Positions 45,793 to 56,139 of a DNA stretch of 64,000 nucleotides are shown one piece after another; within the stretch, counting starts at the first letter, position 1; the number at the start of each line of letters is the position of its first letter. The translations under genes were made by a program, and so were the position numbers. The stretch is from Planctomycetaceae bacterium (GTDB lineage Bacteria; Planctomycetota; Planctomycetia; Pirellulales; Pirellulaceae), in contig JAHEBQ010000008.1 in the NCBI GenBank assembly GCA_024642205.1, positions 78,599 through 142,598 of the forward strand. Direction: 5' to 3'. The notes below the pieces were generated by a model. It was not told the origin of the DNA. It worked only from the letters and a program-made list of their open reading frames with translations, and made no database searches.

Positions 45793-46704
45793 ATGAACAA
45801 AGCCACGACCTGTTTTTTCCGTCCACTGATCCTGGTCGCCGTGCTGGGGCTGCATTCCGGCAACCTCCGGGGGCAGGACATTTTTCCCGATGGTGAACCG
45901 GGCCAAGCCGCCAGGTTGACTCTTCCCGCCATCGACGACGAAATCGTCATCGCGGCATTTGCAGCGACCCATGATGGCTGGAGCAGCGATGAGGTCATCC
46001 TCGATGACCGTTTGAACCAGGCCTTCATCGCATCATGTCAACAACACCTGCCAACGGTCGAGCCAGCCGAGTTCAACTGGCGGTTGATGAATCTGAGGAA
46101 ATCCGGAAAGCTGAAAGTCGAAACAACAAGATCGAAGCGGTCCTCGGTCGTGGAGGTCACCCACATCGCCGAAATCGCCGCTCGATCACTTCACGACCGA
46201 CACGGCATTTCCAGTGATCAAATCATGGCAGACCCCGCACGCAGGGCAGAGTTTGATGCGATCGCGAAATCAATGGATCCTGAAATTGATCTTTATCTTG
46301 CCCGCAAAGCTGCCTTTCAGCTGCGCAAAGCAAGAAAGCTCCGACCCGAGTTGATCACGCGAATCGCCGACTGGGGCCGCATCATATCAACTTATTCCGT
46401 TGAGCAACTTCGAGAGCAACCTGGGCTCGTAACGACTCACCCCGGCATTTACATCTTTCGAGACAAGTCTGGCTATCTGTACATTGGTCAGACCGAAAAT
46501 CTTCAAGCCCGTTTGAAAACTCACCTGGACCGGTCGCACAACCCCTCGCTGGCCAATTATCTCGGCGACAAGACGGCCCAGGAAATCACGATCGAAGTGC
46601 ATTCCTTTGCACCGGATTCACGAGCCAGGGAAACCGTGGTCCGTCGCGCATATGAATCTGAATTAATCGCCAGTCGCCAACCGCGTTTCAATATTCAGCC
46701 ATGA
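45793..46704 (+). CDS. GIY-YIG nuclease-domain protein with N-terminal signal peptide
   Basis: A 303-residue protein. The N-terminus has basic residues followed by a hydrophobic core (FFRPLILVAVLGLHS) and then GQD, like a signal peptide. Residues about 215-303 are a GIY-YIG domain: GIY at 218-220, YIG at 230-232, the arginine in LQARLK at 240, and the metal-site glutamate in YESELI at about 290, followed by RQPRFN. The middle is helical and unrecognised. Start at 45793 keeps the signal peptide; an in-frame start at 45739 lies 54 bases upstream. If exported, it may act on DNA outside the cytoplasm. A cytoplasmic version with a hydrophobic N-terminus is the alternative. Confidence 0.78.
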   Translation: MNKATTCFFRPLILVAVLGLHSGNLRGQDIFPDGEPGQAARLTLPAIDDEIVIAAFAATHDGWSSDEVILDDRLNQAFIASCQQHLPTVEPAEFNWRLMNLRKSGKLKVETTRSKRSSVVEVTHIAEIAARSLHDRHGISSDQIMADPARRAEFDAIAKSMDPEIDLYLARKAAFQLRKARKLRPELITRIADWGRIISTYSVEQLREQPGLVTTHPGIYIFRDKSGYLYIGQTENLQARLKTHLDRSHNPSLANYLGDKTAQEITIEVHSFAPDSRARETVVRRAYESELIASRQPRFNIQP

Positions 46705-46745
46705 ACCGGTCCCGGCCGAGATTGACGGCCTCTGGTCACTCCGAT

Positions 46746-47636
46746 TCATTCCTGATGCTCGGACATCGGATCAAACTCGAGATAACGTTTCAAAAATGCC
46801 GTGACCAGGTAGAAAGGAATCGTGTCCAGCAGAGCAATGATAAACTTGAACACGTAACCGGTCACGATGAACATCAACAACAATCGCCATACTTCTCGAT
46901 ACGGAAGCCCGGCCGCAATCGGAAGGGCATGTGCATAATAATGGGTGATCAAGATCACAGCGACGGTGTCCACCGCCTGGCTTACCATCGTGGACCCGTT
47001 GTTTCTAAGCCACAAGTGTTTTCCCTGAGTCAGTCGTTTCCAAAAATGAAACAGATAGACATCGCAAAACTGGGCAACAAGATAAGCGAACATCGATGCC
47101 ACAACAGCGCCGAATGTAAGCGCACGAATTTGATAGAAAGCAAAACTGTCGGGATCCCGAACCTGACCGTCGACGACAGACAGACTTTCCAACGCCGGTA
47201 ATCCGGTAACCGGATCCATCGCTGGAACTTGAGGCATGATTCCGCCGAGCCACAGGATGAACACGACCCAGAAATTCAGGATCAAGCCGACGGTAACCAC
47301 CCAGTTGGCACGCCGTCGACCGTAAAACTCGCTGATCAGGTCGGTACAGAGAAATGTAAGGGGGTACGGGAGGACGCCAACCGCAATCGCGAAACTCCAA
47401 CCGCTGGTCGTCTTGGCCCATTGTCCCCAGTTCCAATCGCGCCCTGCGTCGGTCAAGTCGACGCTGAAAAGTACCAGGAATCGACTGATTCCGAGAATAT
47501 TCAACATCGTCAGCGACCCGAGAAACAAACCGGCCAACACAAGAAACACCCTTTCGCGTCTGGCCTGCAAATGGGAAACCTCGATGGGATGGAGATCCAT
47601 TGGGTCGAAAGAGGAATACTTGACTTTTGTCACCAC
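46746..47636 (-). CDS. Queuosine precursor transporter (YhhQ/VUT family)
   Basis: About 296 residues with six or seven TM helices. LTFLCTDLISEFYGRR and LWLRNNGSTMVSQAVDTV are the hallmark segments of the YhhQ/VUT family, and DVYLFHFWKRLTQGKHL lies between them. Family members import 7-deazaguanine precursors of queuosine. The start is uncertain: GTG at 47636 or 47633 has AAGGTG just upstream, while an ATG at 47678 has none. I saw no preQ1 riboswitch in front of it. Distances do not suggest an operon. Confidence 0.85.
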   Translation of the reverse strand: MVTKVKYSSFDPMDLHPIEVSHLQARRERVFLVLAGLFLGSLTMLNILGISRFLVLFSVDLTDAGRDWNWGQWAKTTSGWSFAIAVGVLPYPLTFLCTDLISEFYGRRRANWVVTVGLILNFWVVFILWLGGIMPQVPAMDPVTGLPALESLSVVDGQVRDPDSFAFYQIRALTFGAVVASMFAYLVAQFCDVYLFHFWKRLTQGKHLWLRNNGSTMVSQAVDTVAVILITHYYAHALPIAAGLPYREVWRLLLMFIVTGYVFKFIIALLDTIPFYLVTAFLKRYLEFDPMSEHQE

Positions 47637-47895
47637 AAATTCACCTTTTGATTTATTCGAAATCCTGACTCGATCCACATTGAGCGACTTCCACCGGCTG
47701 AATTCAAAAAGCCCCTAGAAACTGCCTTCCGAATAGATAGAATGTGGGCTGTTCTTTAACATTTCAGCTCTCGCTGCACGGTCTCGATTCGATGCCGTTG
47801 CCAACGCGCCTGACCTGCATGGGCCTGGCCAGCTTCACGAATCGCTTGACCGGTTGCATGGTCAATTTGTAACGACAACTTTATTAGAGGTTCAA

Positions 47896-49011
47896 GTGAG
47901 CTCAGTCGATCAACTCCTGAAAACGCCGCTTCATCAATGGCATGTTGACCACAACGGAAGAATGGTGGAATTTGCGGGATGGTCCATGCCGGTCCAATAC
48001 TCGAGCATCATTGAAGAACACGTTCAAACCCGCAATTCCATCGGGATGTTCGATGTTTCCCACATGGGCCGGCTGTATTTTTCCGGGCCTCGAATCGATC
48101 AATTCCTTGACTCTCTGACGACTCGCAGAATTGCCGGTGTCCAATGCGGCAAAATCCGCTATTCGCTGATGACCAATGAAGCAGGCGGGATTCTCGATGA
48201 CGTATTGGTCTATCATCTGCCGAACATGGCTGGCCAGGCTTTTCACATGATGGTCGTCAATGCCAGCAACCGTGACAAGATCGTCAGTTGGATCAACTCG
48301 TGGATTGGTGAAACCGGAATTCATCTCGATGACCGAACGACCGAAACCGCGATGATCGCCGTTCAGGGTCCTCGGGCCAATGCCGCGGTGAAGCAACTCT
48401 CCGATGTCGACCCGGATTCTCTGGATTACTACACGGGCACCACCACCCTGGTCTGCGGCAGGGAAGCGATTGTTTCGAGAACCGGATACACTGGAGAAGA
48501 TGGCTGTGAGATCATTGTCGACAATGAACATGCCAACAAAGTCTGGAATGAAGTGTTTGAATTGGCCCAAAGTGCAGGTGGCGGGGTATCCGGATTGGCC
48601 GCTCGGGATACGTTGCGACTGGAGGCCGGAATGCCGCTTTACGGGCATGAATTAAACGAAGCAACCAACCCGGCGCAAACCGATTTGAATTTCGCGATCC
48701 AGATGAAGGACCGGAAATTTGTTGGTCGGTCTTCCATCCTGGCCGCTCGTAAGGATCAGTCCCTGCCAGTCCGTGTCGGGCTCGAACTGAAAGGACGTCG
48801 TGCCGCCCGGGAGCAATGCCAGGTCTACAATGGGGACACAATCGTCGGTGTTGTCACCAGCGGGAGCTACACCCCGACATTGGAAAAGTCGATTTCCATG
48901 GCCTACATTGACCCGGACTTCGCCAGAGTCGGGACCCCCTTGATGGTCGACATTCGCGGTAAATCAAATCCGGCCATGGTGGTGGAACTTCCGTTTTACC
49001 ATCGTTCTTGA
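47896..49011 (+). CDS. gcvT: Aminomethyltransferase, glycine cleavage T-protein
   Basis: A 371-residue enzyme that transfers the methylene group from the aminomethyl-lipoyl arm of GcvH to tetrahydrofolate and releases ammonia. The family segments EFAGWSMPVQY, MFDVSHMGR, GYTGEDGCEI and RDTLRLEAGMPLYGHEL are all present, the last one at the folate site. The GTG at 47896 has GAGG five bases upstream; an earlier in-frame start lacks one. It is the first gene of gcvT-gcvH-gcvP-lipoate ligase. No glycine riboswitch was seen in the 259 bases before it. Confidence 0.96.
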   Translation: MSSVDQLLKTPLHQWHVDHNGRMVEFAGWSMPVQYSSIIEEHVQTRNSIGMFDVSHMGRLYFSGPRIDQFLDSLTTRRIAGVQCGKIRYSLMTNEAGGILDDVLVYHLPNMAGQAFHMMVVNASNRDKIVSWINSWIGETGIHLDDRTTETAMIAVQGPRANAAVKQLSDVDPDSLDYYTGTTTLVCGREAIVSRTGYTGEDGCEIIVDNEHANKVWNEVFELAQSAGGGVSGLAARDTLRLEAGMPLYGHELNEATNPAQTDLNFAIQMKDRKFVGRSSILAARKDQSLPVRVGLELKGRRAAREQCQVYNGDTIVGVVTSGSYTPTLEKSISMAYIDPDFARVGTPLMVDIRGKSNPAMVVELPFYHRS

Positions 49012-49122
49012 GTCAGCTTGCGGGTTCCGGTCGCCAACCGTCAATTATTACCATTTCAAAATTCAGATTTGGAATCCAGTTTTCAGATCCCATTTTCAAC
49101 TTCTACCTTCGGAGCGTAAACG

Positions 49123-49518
49123 GTGAACCCAGAAGAACTACTTTTTGCAGAAACTCATGAATGGGCCCATATCGCCGACCAGGACGGTGGTAAAGTCGCA
49201 ACGATCGGCATCTCGGCCAACGCCGTGGAAGCCTTGACTGACCTTGTGTACATGGATCTACCGGCTGCCGGCACGCAGGTAACTGCCGGGAATTCCTTCG
49301 GTGAAGTCGAATCGGTCAAGGCGACCAGCGAACTTTACTGTCCCGTGGATGGGGAAATAGTTGATGTCAACACGTCACTCCCTGACAACCTTGAGATCTT
49401 GAACTCCGATCCGTATGGCGATGGCTGGATCATCAAGGTCAAACTATCAAACGAAGACTCTTTGGCCAAGCTACTGGATTACGCTGCGTATCAAAAACAG
49501 TGTGACGAAGCTCATTAG
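49123..49518 (+). CDS. gcvH: Glycine cleavage H-protein
   Basis: A 131-residue lipoyl carrier. The lipoylation lysine is Lys66 in GEVESVKATSELYCPV, preceded by LVYMDLPAAG. It shuttles the aminomethyl and reducing equivalents between the P, T and L proteins. Start is GTG with GGAG eight bases upstream. It lies 111 bases after gcvT and 234 bases before gcvP. The ligase at the end of the cluster would lipoylate Lys66. Confidence 0.97.
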   Translation: MNPEELLFAETHEWAHIADQDGGKVATIGISANAVEALTDLVYMDLPAAGTQVTAGNSFGEVESVKATSELYCPVDGEIVDVNTSLPDNLEILNSDPYGDGWIIKVKLSNEDSLAKLLDYAAYQKQCDEAH

Positions 49519-49752
49519 GCAGCTTGTGTTTGGGCCGTTTTGTCCGATCCAGAAGATGGGGGCCGCCCGATTTCGGCCGGGCTCGAATACGCACCCAACG
49601 GCCCTCGCAAACGCCGGCAGGTGTGTCACTTGAGTCCCCTTTTCGACGGCGAAACATGGCGCGGACAATCCTGTTTTCCTGTCGATCTTTGACTTTCTGC
49701 CCGCTTTCATTCGTTCACCGATTCGCGTTTCTCCCTAATCAAACGACCTCAC

Positions 49753-52653
49753 ATGACCACCAAATCCATGGAAGCCACCAGTTACCGTCAGCTTCAAAAC
49801 AGCGACGACTTCATTCACCGGCACATCGGGCCCAGCCCCGGTGAGATTCAAGCGATGCTGGAAACGGTGGGCGCCGATTCGCTAGACGATCTGATCGAAT
49901 CGACAGTCCCGGCAAGTATCCTGCTTGACACCGATTTGAACCTGCCAACCTGCTCGACCGAGCAGGAAACGATTGATCGACTGAGGAGCTACGCCGAAAG
50001 CAATGTTGTCAACCGTTCGATGATCGGCATGGGATATTACGGAACACACGTGCCACATGTGATCTTGCGAAACGTATTGGAAAATCCCGGCTGGTACACG
50101 GCGTACACGCCCTATCAAGCGGAAATCTCCCAGGGACGACTCGAGAGCTTGTTGACATTCCAGCAAATGGTGATGGATTTGACCGGCATGGAAATGGCCA
50201 ACGCCTCGTTGCTTGATGAAGCAACCGCAGCCGCCGAGGCAATGTCGCTTTGTAAACGGGCCGGCAAGAATGCCAGCGAGAAGTTTTTCGTTGCCGACGA
50301 TGTCCACCCGCAAACGCTGGACGTATTGCAAACACGGGCAAAATACTTTGGATTTGAAATCATCGTTGGGTCAGCTGAGGAAGTTGCGACACATGATGTT
50401 TTTGGCGCGCTGCTGCAATACCCTGGAACCACCGGCCACGCTCGTGACCTGGCTCCGCTGATCGCTTCGATTCACGAAGGAAATGGGTTGGTCGCGGTCG
50501 CCAGTGACTTGCTGAGCCTGACCCTGCTCAAGCCCCCGGGTGAAATGGGTGCCGATATCGTGTTAGGTAGTGCGCAGCGATTCGGGGTGCCGATGGGCTT
50601 TGGCGGCCCACATGCTGCGTTCTTTGCGACACGCGACCAATTCAAGCGGTCCGCTCCCGGACGAATAATCGGCGTCTCAAGAGATCGTCGTGGCAAAACG
50701 GCGTTGCGGATGGCAATGCAGACGCGCGAACAGCACATTCGCCGCGACAAGGCGACTTCGAATATCTGCACCGCCCAGGCGCTGTTGGCGAACATGGCCG
50801 CGTTCTATGCCGTCTATCATGGCCCCCAGCGGCTCACGGCCATTGCAACACGTGTTCATTTAATGACCCGATTGGCAGCTTCGAAACTGAAAGAGTCTGG
50901 TTTCGAAATCGAATTCGAGAGCTTTTTTGATACCGTTTCGGTTATCACGGACAAAGCCCCATCGATCGTCGGTAACGCGGCGAAAGAATTCGGGATCAAC
51001 CTGCGTCTGATTGATGACGGCCGTGTCGGATTGAGCCTGGATGAAACCACCAGCCTGGATGATCTCATCGCCCTGTGGGCCGCGTTTGGAATTGAAGTCA
51101 CCGGCTTCAATGCAGACTCCCCCATCGATTCGATCGAAACATCAATCCCAGTCGAACTTCGACGGCAAACCGCGTTTTTGACCCATCCGGTTTTTAACCG
51201 GTATCATTCCGAAACCGAAATGTTGCGTTACCTCAAACGACTTGAAAACAGGGACTTTTCGCTGACCCACGGAATGATTCCGCTGGGGTCTTGCACGATG
51301 AAGTTGAATGCGACCGCGGAAATGATCCCGGTAACGTTTGACGGTTTCGCCAACTTGCATCCATTTGCCCCACGCGATCAGTGGGATGGCTATTACAACA
51401 TGATCGTTCAACTTCGGGACTGGCTGATCGAGATTACCGGTTACGATGCGATGTCGATGCAACCCAACTCCGGCGCCCAAGGCGAATACGCGGGCTTGCT
51501 GGCCATTCGTCGATACCACGAAAGCCTTGGCCAAGGACACCGGGACGTTTGTTTGATTCCCAGTTCGGCTCACGGCACCAATCCGGCCAGCGCGAGCATG
51601 ATGGGTTTGAAGGTCGTGGTGATCAAGACCGACGAAAGCGGAAATATTGACCTGCTGGATTTGAAAGCCAGGGCGACCGAGCATGCCGAACAACTTTCAA
51701 GTCTGATGATCACCTACCCGAGCACTCACGGAGTCTTCGAGGAGACGATTCGGGAGGCATGTGAAATCGTCCATTCCCGGGGGGGCCAGGTGTATATGGA
51801 CGGTGCCAACATGAATGCCCTGGTTGGGATCGCCGCCCCAGGCAAACTCGGTTCCGACGTTTCCCACTTGAATCTACACAAGACGTTTTGCATTCCGCAC
51901 GGCGGAGGTGGCCCGGGAATGGGCCCGATCGGAGTCAAGGCCCACCTCGCGCCGTTTCTGCCGAACCACATTGTTCAGCCAATTGAGGGCCTCGATATTG
52001 CCGACAATGGTGCCGTTTCGTCCGCTCCATTCGGCAGTTCGGCGATCTTGCCAATTTCCTGGGCTTACATCTTCCTGATGGGTGGCGAGGGCCTGAAGAA
52101 AGCCACGCAAGTCGCAATTCTGAACGCAAATTACATCGCCAAACGACTCGAAGGCGCCTTTGACGTGTTGTACAAAGGTCGCAATGGACGCGTCGCACAT
52201 GAATGCATCATCGACCTTCGCCCGATCAAAGAGTCCAGCGGAATCACAGAAGTCGATGTCGCCAAACGACTGATGGACTATGGTTTTCACGCGCCAACAA
52301 TGTCATGGCCGGTCGGTGGAACCATCATGATTGAGCCGACGGAAAGCGAATCCAAAGCAGAACTTGATCGTTTTTGTGATGCATTGCTGTCCATCCGTGA
52401 TGAAATCAGGGCCGTCGAGGAGGGCGTTGTTTCGGCGCAGCAATGTGTGACGCATCAGGCACCTCACACGATGGACGACATCATTGACGAAACCTGGGAT
52501 CGGCCGTACTCGCGTTCGGAGGCTGTGTTCCCAAGTCCCGAAACTCGAGGATCCAAGTTCTGGCCGTCCGTTAATCGAATTGACGATGTTTACGGTGACA
52601 GGAATTTCGTTTGCTCTTGTCCGCCGATTTCCGAATATGAAGAGGGCGAGTAA
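49753..52653 (+). CDS. gcvP: Glycine dehydrogenase (decarboxylating), P-protein, fused full-length form
   Basis: A 966-residue PLP enzyme that decarboxylates glycine and loads the aminomethyl group on GcvH. It is the single-chain form in which the GcvPA-like and GcvPB-like halves are fused. The PLP lysine is Lys710 in [19 protein letters not shown]. The N-terminal half contains [21 protein letters not shown] and [16 protein letters not shown], both strongly conserved, and the second half has [14 protein letters not shown]. No break is seen. A 45-base gap separates it from the lipoate ligase. Confidence 0.97.
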   Translation: MTTKSMEATSYRQLQNSDDFIHRHIGPSPGEIQAMLETVGADSLDDLIESTVPASILLDTDLNLPTCSTEQETIDRLRSYAESNVVNRSMIGMGYYGTHVPHVILRNVLENPGWYTAYTPYQAEISQGRLESLLTFQQMVMDLTGMEMANASLLDEATAAAEAMSLCKRAGKNASEKFFVADDVHPQTLDVLQTRAKYFGFEIIVGSAEEVATHDVFGALLQYPGTTGHARDLAPLIASIHEGNGLVAVASDLLSLTLLKPPGEMGADIVLGSAQRFGVPMGFGGPHAAFFATRDQFKRSAPGRIIGVSRDRRGKTALRMAMQTREQHIRRDKATSNICTAQALLANMAAFYAVYHGPQRLTAIATRVHLMTRLAASKLKESGFEIEFESFFDTVSVITDKAPSIVGNAAKEFGINLRLIDDGRVGLSLDETTSLDDLIALWAAFGIEVTGFNADSPIDSIETSIPVELRRQTAFLTHPVFNRYHSETEMLRYLKRLENRDFSLTHGMIPLGSCTMKLNATAEMIPVTFDGFANLHPFAPRDQWDGYYNMIVQLRDWLIEITGYDAMSMQPNSGAQGEYAGLLAIRRYHESLGQGHRDVCLIPSSAHGTNPASASMMGLKVVVIKTDESGNIDLLDLKARATEHAEQLSSLMITYPSTHGVFEETIREACEIVHSRGGQVYMDGANMNALVGIAAPGKLGSDVSHLNLHKTFCIPHGGGGPGMGPIGVKAHLAPFLPNHIVQPIEGLDIADNGAVSSAPFGSSAILPISWAYIFLMGGEGLKKATQVAILNANYIAKRLEGAFDVLYKGRNGRVAHECIIDLRPIKESSGITEVDVAKRLMDYGFHAPTMSWPVGGTIMIEPTESESKAELDRFCDALLSIRDEIRAVEEGVVSAQQCVTHQAPHTMDDIIDETWDRPYSRSEAVFPSPETRGSKFWPSVNRIDDVYGDRNFVCSCPPISEYEEGE

Positions 52654-52698
52654 GCCTGTATCGAACCCTTGCAATTCTGATAGTTTGAGAACCCGGGC

Positions 52699-53502
52699 AT
52701 GAACCGAGCTAGACTGATCATCGACCCTCCCGCCAACGGTGCGTGGAACATGGCCGTCGATCAGGCACTCCTGGAAACGGCCTCCGAATCCGGTTTGACC
52801 ACTTTGCGATTCTATCAATGGGATGAACCGACCCTGTCGCTTGGCTATTTTCAAAAACACGAAGACCGAGCGCTTCACCCACCAAGTTTGACGTGCCCGC
52901 TGGTTCGGCGACGAACCGGTGGGGGGGCCATCCTGCACCATAGTGAACTTACGTACAGCTTGTGTGTTCCGAGCAGCAATCGGTGGTGCGCAAAAAACGC
53001 CGAACTCTATGAGGCCATTCACCTGATGGTTATCGGGTATTTGCAACAAAAAAGTATCCGGGCGTCGCTGTACCGGGAAACCACAGCCGCTGTCAAAACC
53101 CCAGTTTTCAACGCAGCATCAAACGAAACAGAAGACAAGAACAACCGACCCAGAATCGACCCCTCGGCGTTCCTCTGCTTTGGTCGCAGATCTGCCGGAG
53201 ATGTGGTCATGCAAGGTTACAAGATCATGGGAAGCGCTCAACGTCGCGGAAAAAACGCATTGCTTCAACATGGCAGCCTTTTGCTGGAAAGGTCCCGATT
53301 CGCTCCGGAACTCCCCGGAATCGAAGATATCAGTGGCGGTCAAATTTCGTTAAAAAAAACTATCGAAAAATTGTCCGCATCGGCCGAAAACGAGTTGCGA
53401 ATTGAACTGTTTGCTGGGATGCTCTCGAAGCTCGAACTTGAAGCTGCCAAGCGCATCTTTTTCGAGTTGTTTGGCAATCAGCAATGGAATTTGTGTCGAT
53501 AG
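52699..53502 (+). CDS. lplA: Lipoate-protein ligase A family protein
   Basis: A 267-residue ligase or lipoyltransferase. RRTGGGAILHHSELTYS at 71-87 is the family core, and GYKIMGSAQRRGKNALLQHGS has the key Lys175. An AsNEtEdk-type insertion of about 15 residues (139-153) is unlike standard LplA. Its place 45 bases after gcvP suggests it lipoylates GcvH. Whether it uses free lipoate (ligase) or transfers octanoyl groups (LipM/LipL-like) cannot be decided. Symbol given by family; assign with care. Confidence 0.85.
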   Translation: MNRARLIIDPPANGAWNMAVDQALLETASESGLTTLRFYQWDEPTLSLGYFQKHEDRALHPPSLTCPLVRRRTGGGAILHHSELTYSLCVPSSNRWCAKNAELYEAIHLMVIGYLQQKSIRASLYRETTAAVKTPVFNAASNETEDKNNRPRIDPSAFLCFGRRSAGDVVMQGYKIMGSAQRRGKNALLQHGSLLLERSRFAPELPGIEDISGGQISLKKTIEKLSASAENELRIELFAGMLSKLELEAAKRIFFELFGNQQWNLCR

Positions 53503-53588
53503 TTGTAGAAACCAGGAGTTTTGACCGTTTCCAAGTTAGGGAAAAGCGGCTCTTTGCGGTTAACCATCTCCGTTGTCTAAAAAAACAT

Positions 53589-53608
53589 CCCCAATTGGGG
53601 CCCTAGGG
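53589..53608. promoter_or_regulatory. Two abutting perfect palindromes upstream of FHA gene promoter
   Basis: CCCCAATTGGGG (53589-53600) is directly followed by CCCTAGGG (53601-53608). Both are perfect. They end eight bases before the predicted -35 box of the FHA gene and lie 87 bases after the lipoate ligase stop. They could be an operator or, less likely without a T-run, a terminator hairpin. Confidence 0.5.
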
Positions 53609-53616
53609 ACTTTAAT

Positions 53617-53644
53617 TTGACTTAAAACGATTTTCGTTCATAAT
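53617..53644 (+). promoter_or_regulatory. Probable sigma-70-type promoter for the FHA/ECF cluster
   Basis: TTGACT at 53617-53622 and CATAAT at 53639-53644 are 16 bases apart; each box matches consensus at five of six places. The leader would be about 100 bases, with AGGAGG at 53731-53736 ahead of the ATG at 53747. This is the best promoter match seen in the window. Confidence 0.6.
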
Positions 53645-53746
53645 AATACTGATGGGTAGTCAAAATACGTTGATTGTGTTGGACTTGAGGCAAGTTGACA
53701 GCACGACGGCACCGGACCATCCTGAATCTTAGGAGGCAAGAACGGG

Positions 53747-54415
53747 ATGCAAGTAGTTCTAAAAGTTGTTGGTGGCAAGAACGATGGTCGAGAGATCACC
53801 ATTGCCGTACCGCGTTTCATTATCGGACGTGGTGACACCGCACACCTTCGACCGGCCAGCGACTTGGTAAGTCGCGAGCACTGCGAGATTCTTGTTGGCG
53901 ATGGGAGCGTTGTGATCAACGATCTTGAGAGTCGCAACGGAACGTTTGTCAACGGAAAACAGTTGACCGAATCGCACGTTTCCAAATCTGGCGATTCGCT
54001 GCGCATTGGGAGGCTTCAATTTGAAGTCGTGATCGATCCTGTCAAGGCAAGTGCCAAGAAACCGAAGGTTGAAAACGTCGTCGAGGCTGCGGCCAGAACG
54101 GCGAATAACAAAAAACCGTCACTCGAAGACAGTATCACGGATTGGCTTTCGGATACCGATGACGATCCTAGCACGAATGAAAGGGCGTCCATTGCGTCGG
54201 CCGAGACCATTCAATTGAATCTGGAAGAAACATCTGTTTTCGGCACGTCCAAAAGAGTTCCCAAATCCGAAGAAGAGCCTGTTGACGAGGAAGATTCAAC
54301 AGGGAAGAAAAAGAAAAAAGGTCCGAAAAAACTGCCGCCAATGCCCAAACATCAACACGAGAGCTCAACGACGGCTGCCGATGATGTCTTGAGAAAATTT
54401 TTCAACCGTCGGTAG
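53747..54415 (+). CDS. FHA-domain protein
   Basis: A 222-residue protein. Residues 1-95 are a forkhead-associated domain: GRG at 27-29, SREHC at 42-46 and SRNGTFVNG at 62-70 carry the residues that bind phosphothreonine. The rest is acidic, then basic (TGKKKKKGPKKLPP), with no recognised fold. It probably reads phosphorylation by a Ser/Thr kinase, which may or may not involve the kinase-like protein 17 kb away. The ECF sigma factor follows after 256 bases; whether they share a transcript is unclear. Confidence 0.88.
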   Translation: MQVVLKVVGGKNDGREITIAVPRFIIGRGDTAHLRPASDLVSREHCEILVGDGSVVINDLESRNGTFVNGKQLTESHVSKSGDSLRIGRLQFEVVIDPVKASAKKPKVENVVEAAARTANNKKPSLEDSITDWLSDTDDDPSTNERASIASAETIQLNLEETSVFGTSKRVPKSEEEPVDEEDSTGKKKKKGPKKLPPMPKHQHESSTTAADDVLRKFFNRR

Positions 54416-54671
54416 GAATTGAGCTGATTGTTGATTCCATGGCCGTCGGACGAAATTCGATGGATGCTGCCAATCCTGATTTGGGTTGGCTGTTTTTTTT
54501 TGCCTTTTCCGGATTAGTTGCCAATCTCACCAGCTTTTCCTCGAAAAGTCTCCGATATCGCTTACTTCGAGCGTAGGCCGAAACACCGGCAATCTTGGGA
54601 AAAACGCCGATCCGCGAAACCGGAACGGCCCTCCATGGGTATTGCCTTTGGTTGTGAGGGGAGAGGAAATT

Positions 54672-55214
54672 TTGGCAGAAGAACTTCCGTTACTGGTAAA
54701 CCGGTGCCTGGCAGGCGACCAGCCGTCTTTTGGCGAATTAATCCATCGATTTAGCGGCCAAGTCTATGGCTTGTGCTATCGCATGCTCGGCCAGCGTGAA
54801 GACGCTGAGGATGCCACTCAAGAGACGTTTGTTCGCGTCGTAAGGAATCTTCATCGCTGGGATCCCGAACGGGCGTTTGAGCCGTGGCTGCTGACAATCG
54901 CGGGCAACCGCTGCCGCTCACGGCTCGCCAAACGCATGCGACGACCCGGAACGTTGACGCTGGATTACCCTATCGAGGACCAATCCGTCGAGATTCGACG
55001 GGCCAAATTGCTGGCCGAAGAAATGGAATATGTGCTTCGCTCGATACGCAAGGAATACCGGGACGCATTTATGTTGTTCCACAGGAACGAGATGTGTTAC
55101 AACGAAATCAGTGAAACGCTGGGTGTTCCGCTGGGTACTGTCAAGACCTGGGTTCACCGTGCAAGGAGAGAACTGGTCGTCAAGCTCAGAAAAAGGGGAG
55201 TGCTTAGTGAGTAG
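54672..55214 (+). CDS. ECF-type RNA polymerase sigma factor
   Basis: A 180-residue sigma-70 family member. Region 2 is FGELIHRFSGQVYGLCYRM and QREDAEDATQETFVRVVRNL, with RAFEPWLLTIAGNRCRSRL for promoter melting; region 4 ends with EISETLGVPLGTVKTWVHRARREL, a helix-turn-helix. The TTG at 54672 has GAGG five bases upstream and gives normal length; the open frame runs further upstream without family similarity. Its 3' end overlaps the anti-sigma gene by eight bases, so the two are coupled. Confidence 0.92.
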   Translation: MAEELPLLVNRCLAGDQPSFGELIHRFSGQVYGLCYRMLGQREDAEDATQETFVRVVRNLHRWDPERAFEPWLLTIAGNRCRSRLAKRMRRPGTLTLDYPIEDQSVEIRRAKLLAEEMEYVLRSIRKEYRDAFMLFHRNEMCYNEISETLGVPLGTVKTWVHRARRELVVKLRKRGVLSE

Positions 55215-55920
55215 CAACGGGTACTTGGACTGCCATTCCTTTGAAGAACGGATTCATCAAATCCTTGACGACCGCCTTACGTTGACCGGCGACGAGTTGC
55301 TGATGGCCCACGCTTCCGACTGCGCCGAGTGCGAGAACTTGCTGCACGAATACGACTTGGTTGATGATTCGGTCAAGCTGCTGCCGGCGGATCTCGCCGA
55401 GCTTGTACGGGAATCTGAAATTACACCGAAATCTCAATCCTTCGCAAAGCGACAACTTGCTTGGCTCGTTGTCTTGGCCGCCTTGGTCGTCATCTCTGTC
55501 ACGATTTTCCATGGACTTGAAAACGACCGGCCAAACCGGTCATCAACCGTCGCTCAATCCACCCTTGCTCCGCAATTTTCGGTTGTTTCGCATCAAGCCA
55601 AACTACCCCAACGTGTTTCTGTTCAACCTTCACGGTCCAACCAGCCAGACACGCCGGACTCCTCGCCGTTCAGTCCAAATTTCTCGGTGGTCGATGCGAT
55701 TCCGGGCATCAATTTGCCGCCGATTCCGTGGAATGAGATCTCAAGAAGCCTCGATCAGCTTGAAACCGTCTTGGACTTCTCGTCCAGGATTCCCTCAGTC
55801 CGACCTGTCCATTGTTCGTTCAATATCACGATCAACTTGCTGAAGCGGGCCCGTCAGAAAGTTGACCTCAAACCCAGCCTGGGTTCCTGGACCGACCCAA
55901 ACATGCTGGCAGCCGTTTGA
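55207..55920 (+). CDS. Zinc-type (ZAS) transmembrane anti-sigma factor
   Basis: A 237-residue protein. His35, Cys39 and Cys42 in HASDCAEC form the HxxxCxxC zinc motif of anti-sigma domains, with Cys9/His10 as likely other ligands. A TM helix at 84-102 follows, then a Pro/Ser-rich outer domain that I do not recognise. The GTG at 55207 overlaps the sigma gene and has GGGGAG six bases upstream. It would hold the ECF factor at the membrane until a signal releases it. Confidence 0.88.
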   Translation: MSSNGYLDCHSFEERIHQILDDRLTLTGDELLMAHASDCAECENLLHEYDLVDDSVKLLPADLAELVRESEITPKSQSFAKRQLAWLVVLAALVVISVTIFHGLENDRPNRSSTVAQSTLAPQFSVVSHQAKLPQRVSVQPSRSNQPDTPDSSPFSPNFSVVDAIPGINLPPIPWNEISRSLDQLETVLDFSSRIPSVRPVHCSFNITINLLKRARQKVDLKPSLGSWTDPNMLAAV

Positions 55921-56139
55921 ACAGATGATCGCCGGGAGCTATTTCTTTTCCGGTCAATTGGTCAATTCCAGCTTCTTGAACGGCGGAATTTGCCAGCATC
56001 GGTTGTCAGCATTCAGTGATATTGCGGCAGCTTTAATCTTTCTCTAACTTTTCGCAGATTATCTTGAATTTCGAGCCTCCGCGTGATGCGCATCGGATCC
56101 GGAATTCGCTTCGCGAGTAAGTCAAGAAAAGACCTGGCC

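Noticed and set aside
47637..47895. Glycine or preQ1 riboswitch between yhhQ-like gene and gcvT
   Set aside because: Neither consensus core could be found on the proper strand.
53589..53608. Rho-independent terminator for the lipoate ligase
   Set aside because: The palindromes are not followed by a T-run, and a promoter starts eight bases later; an operator is more likely, though not proven.
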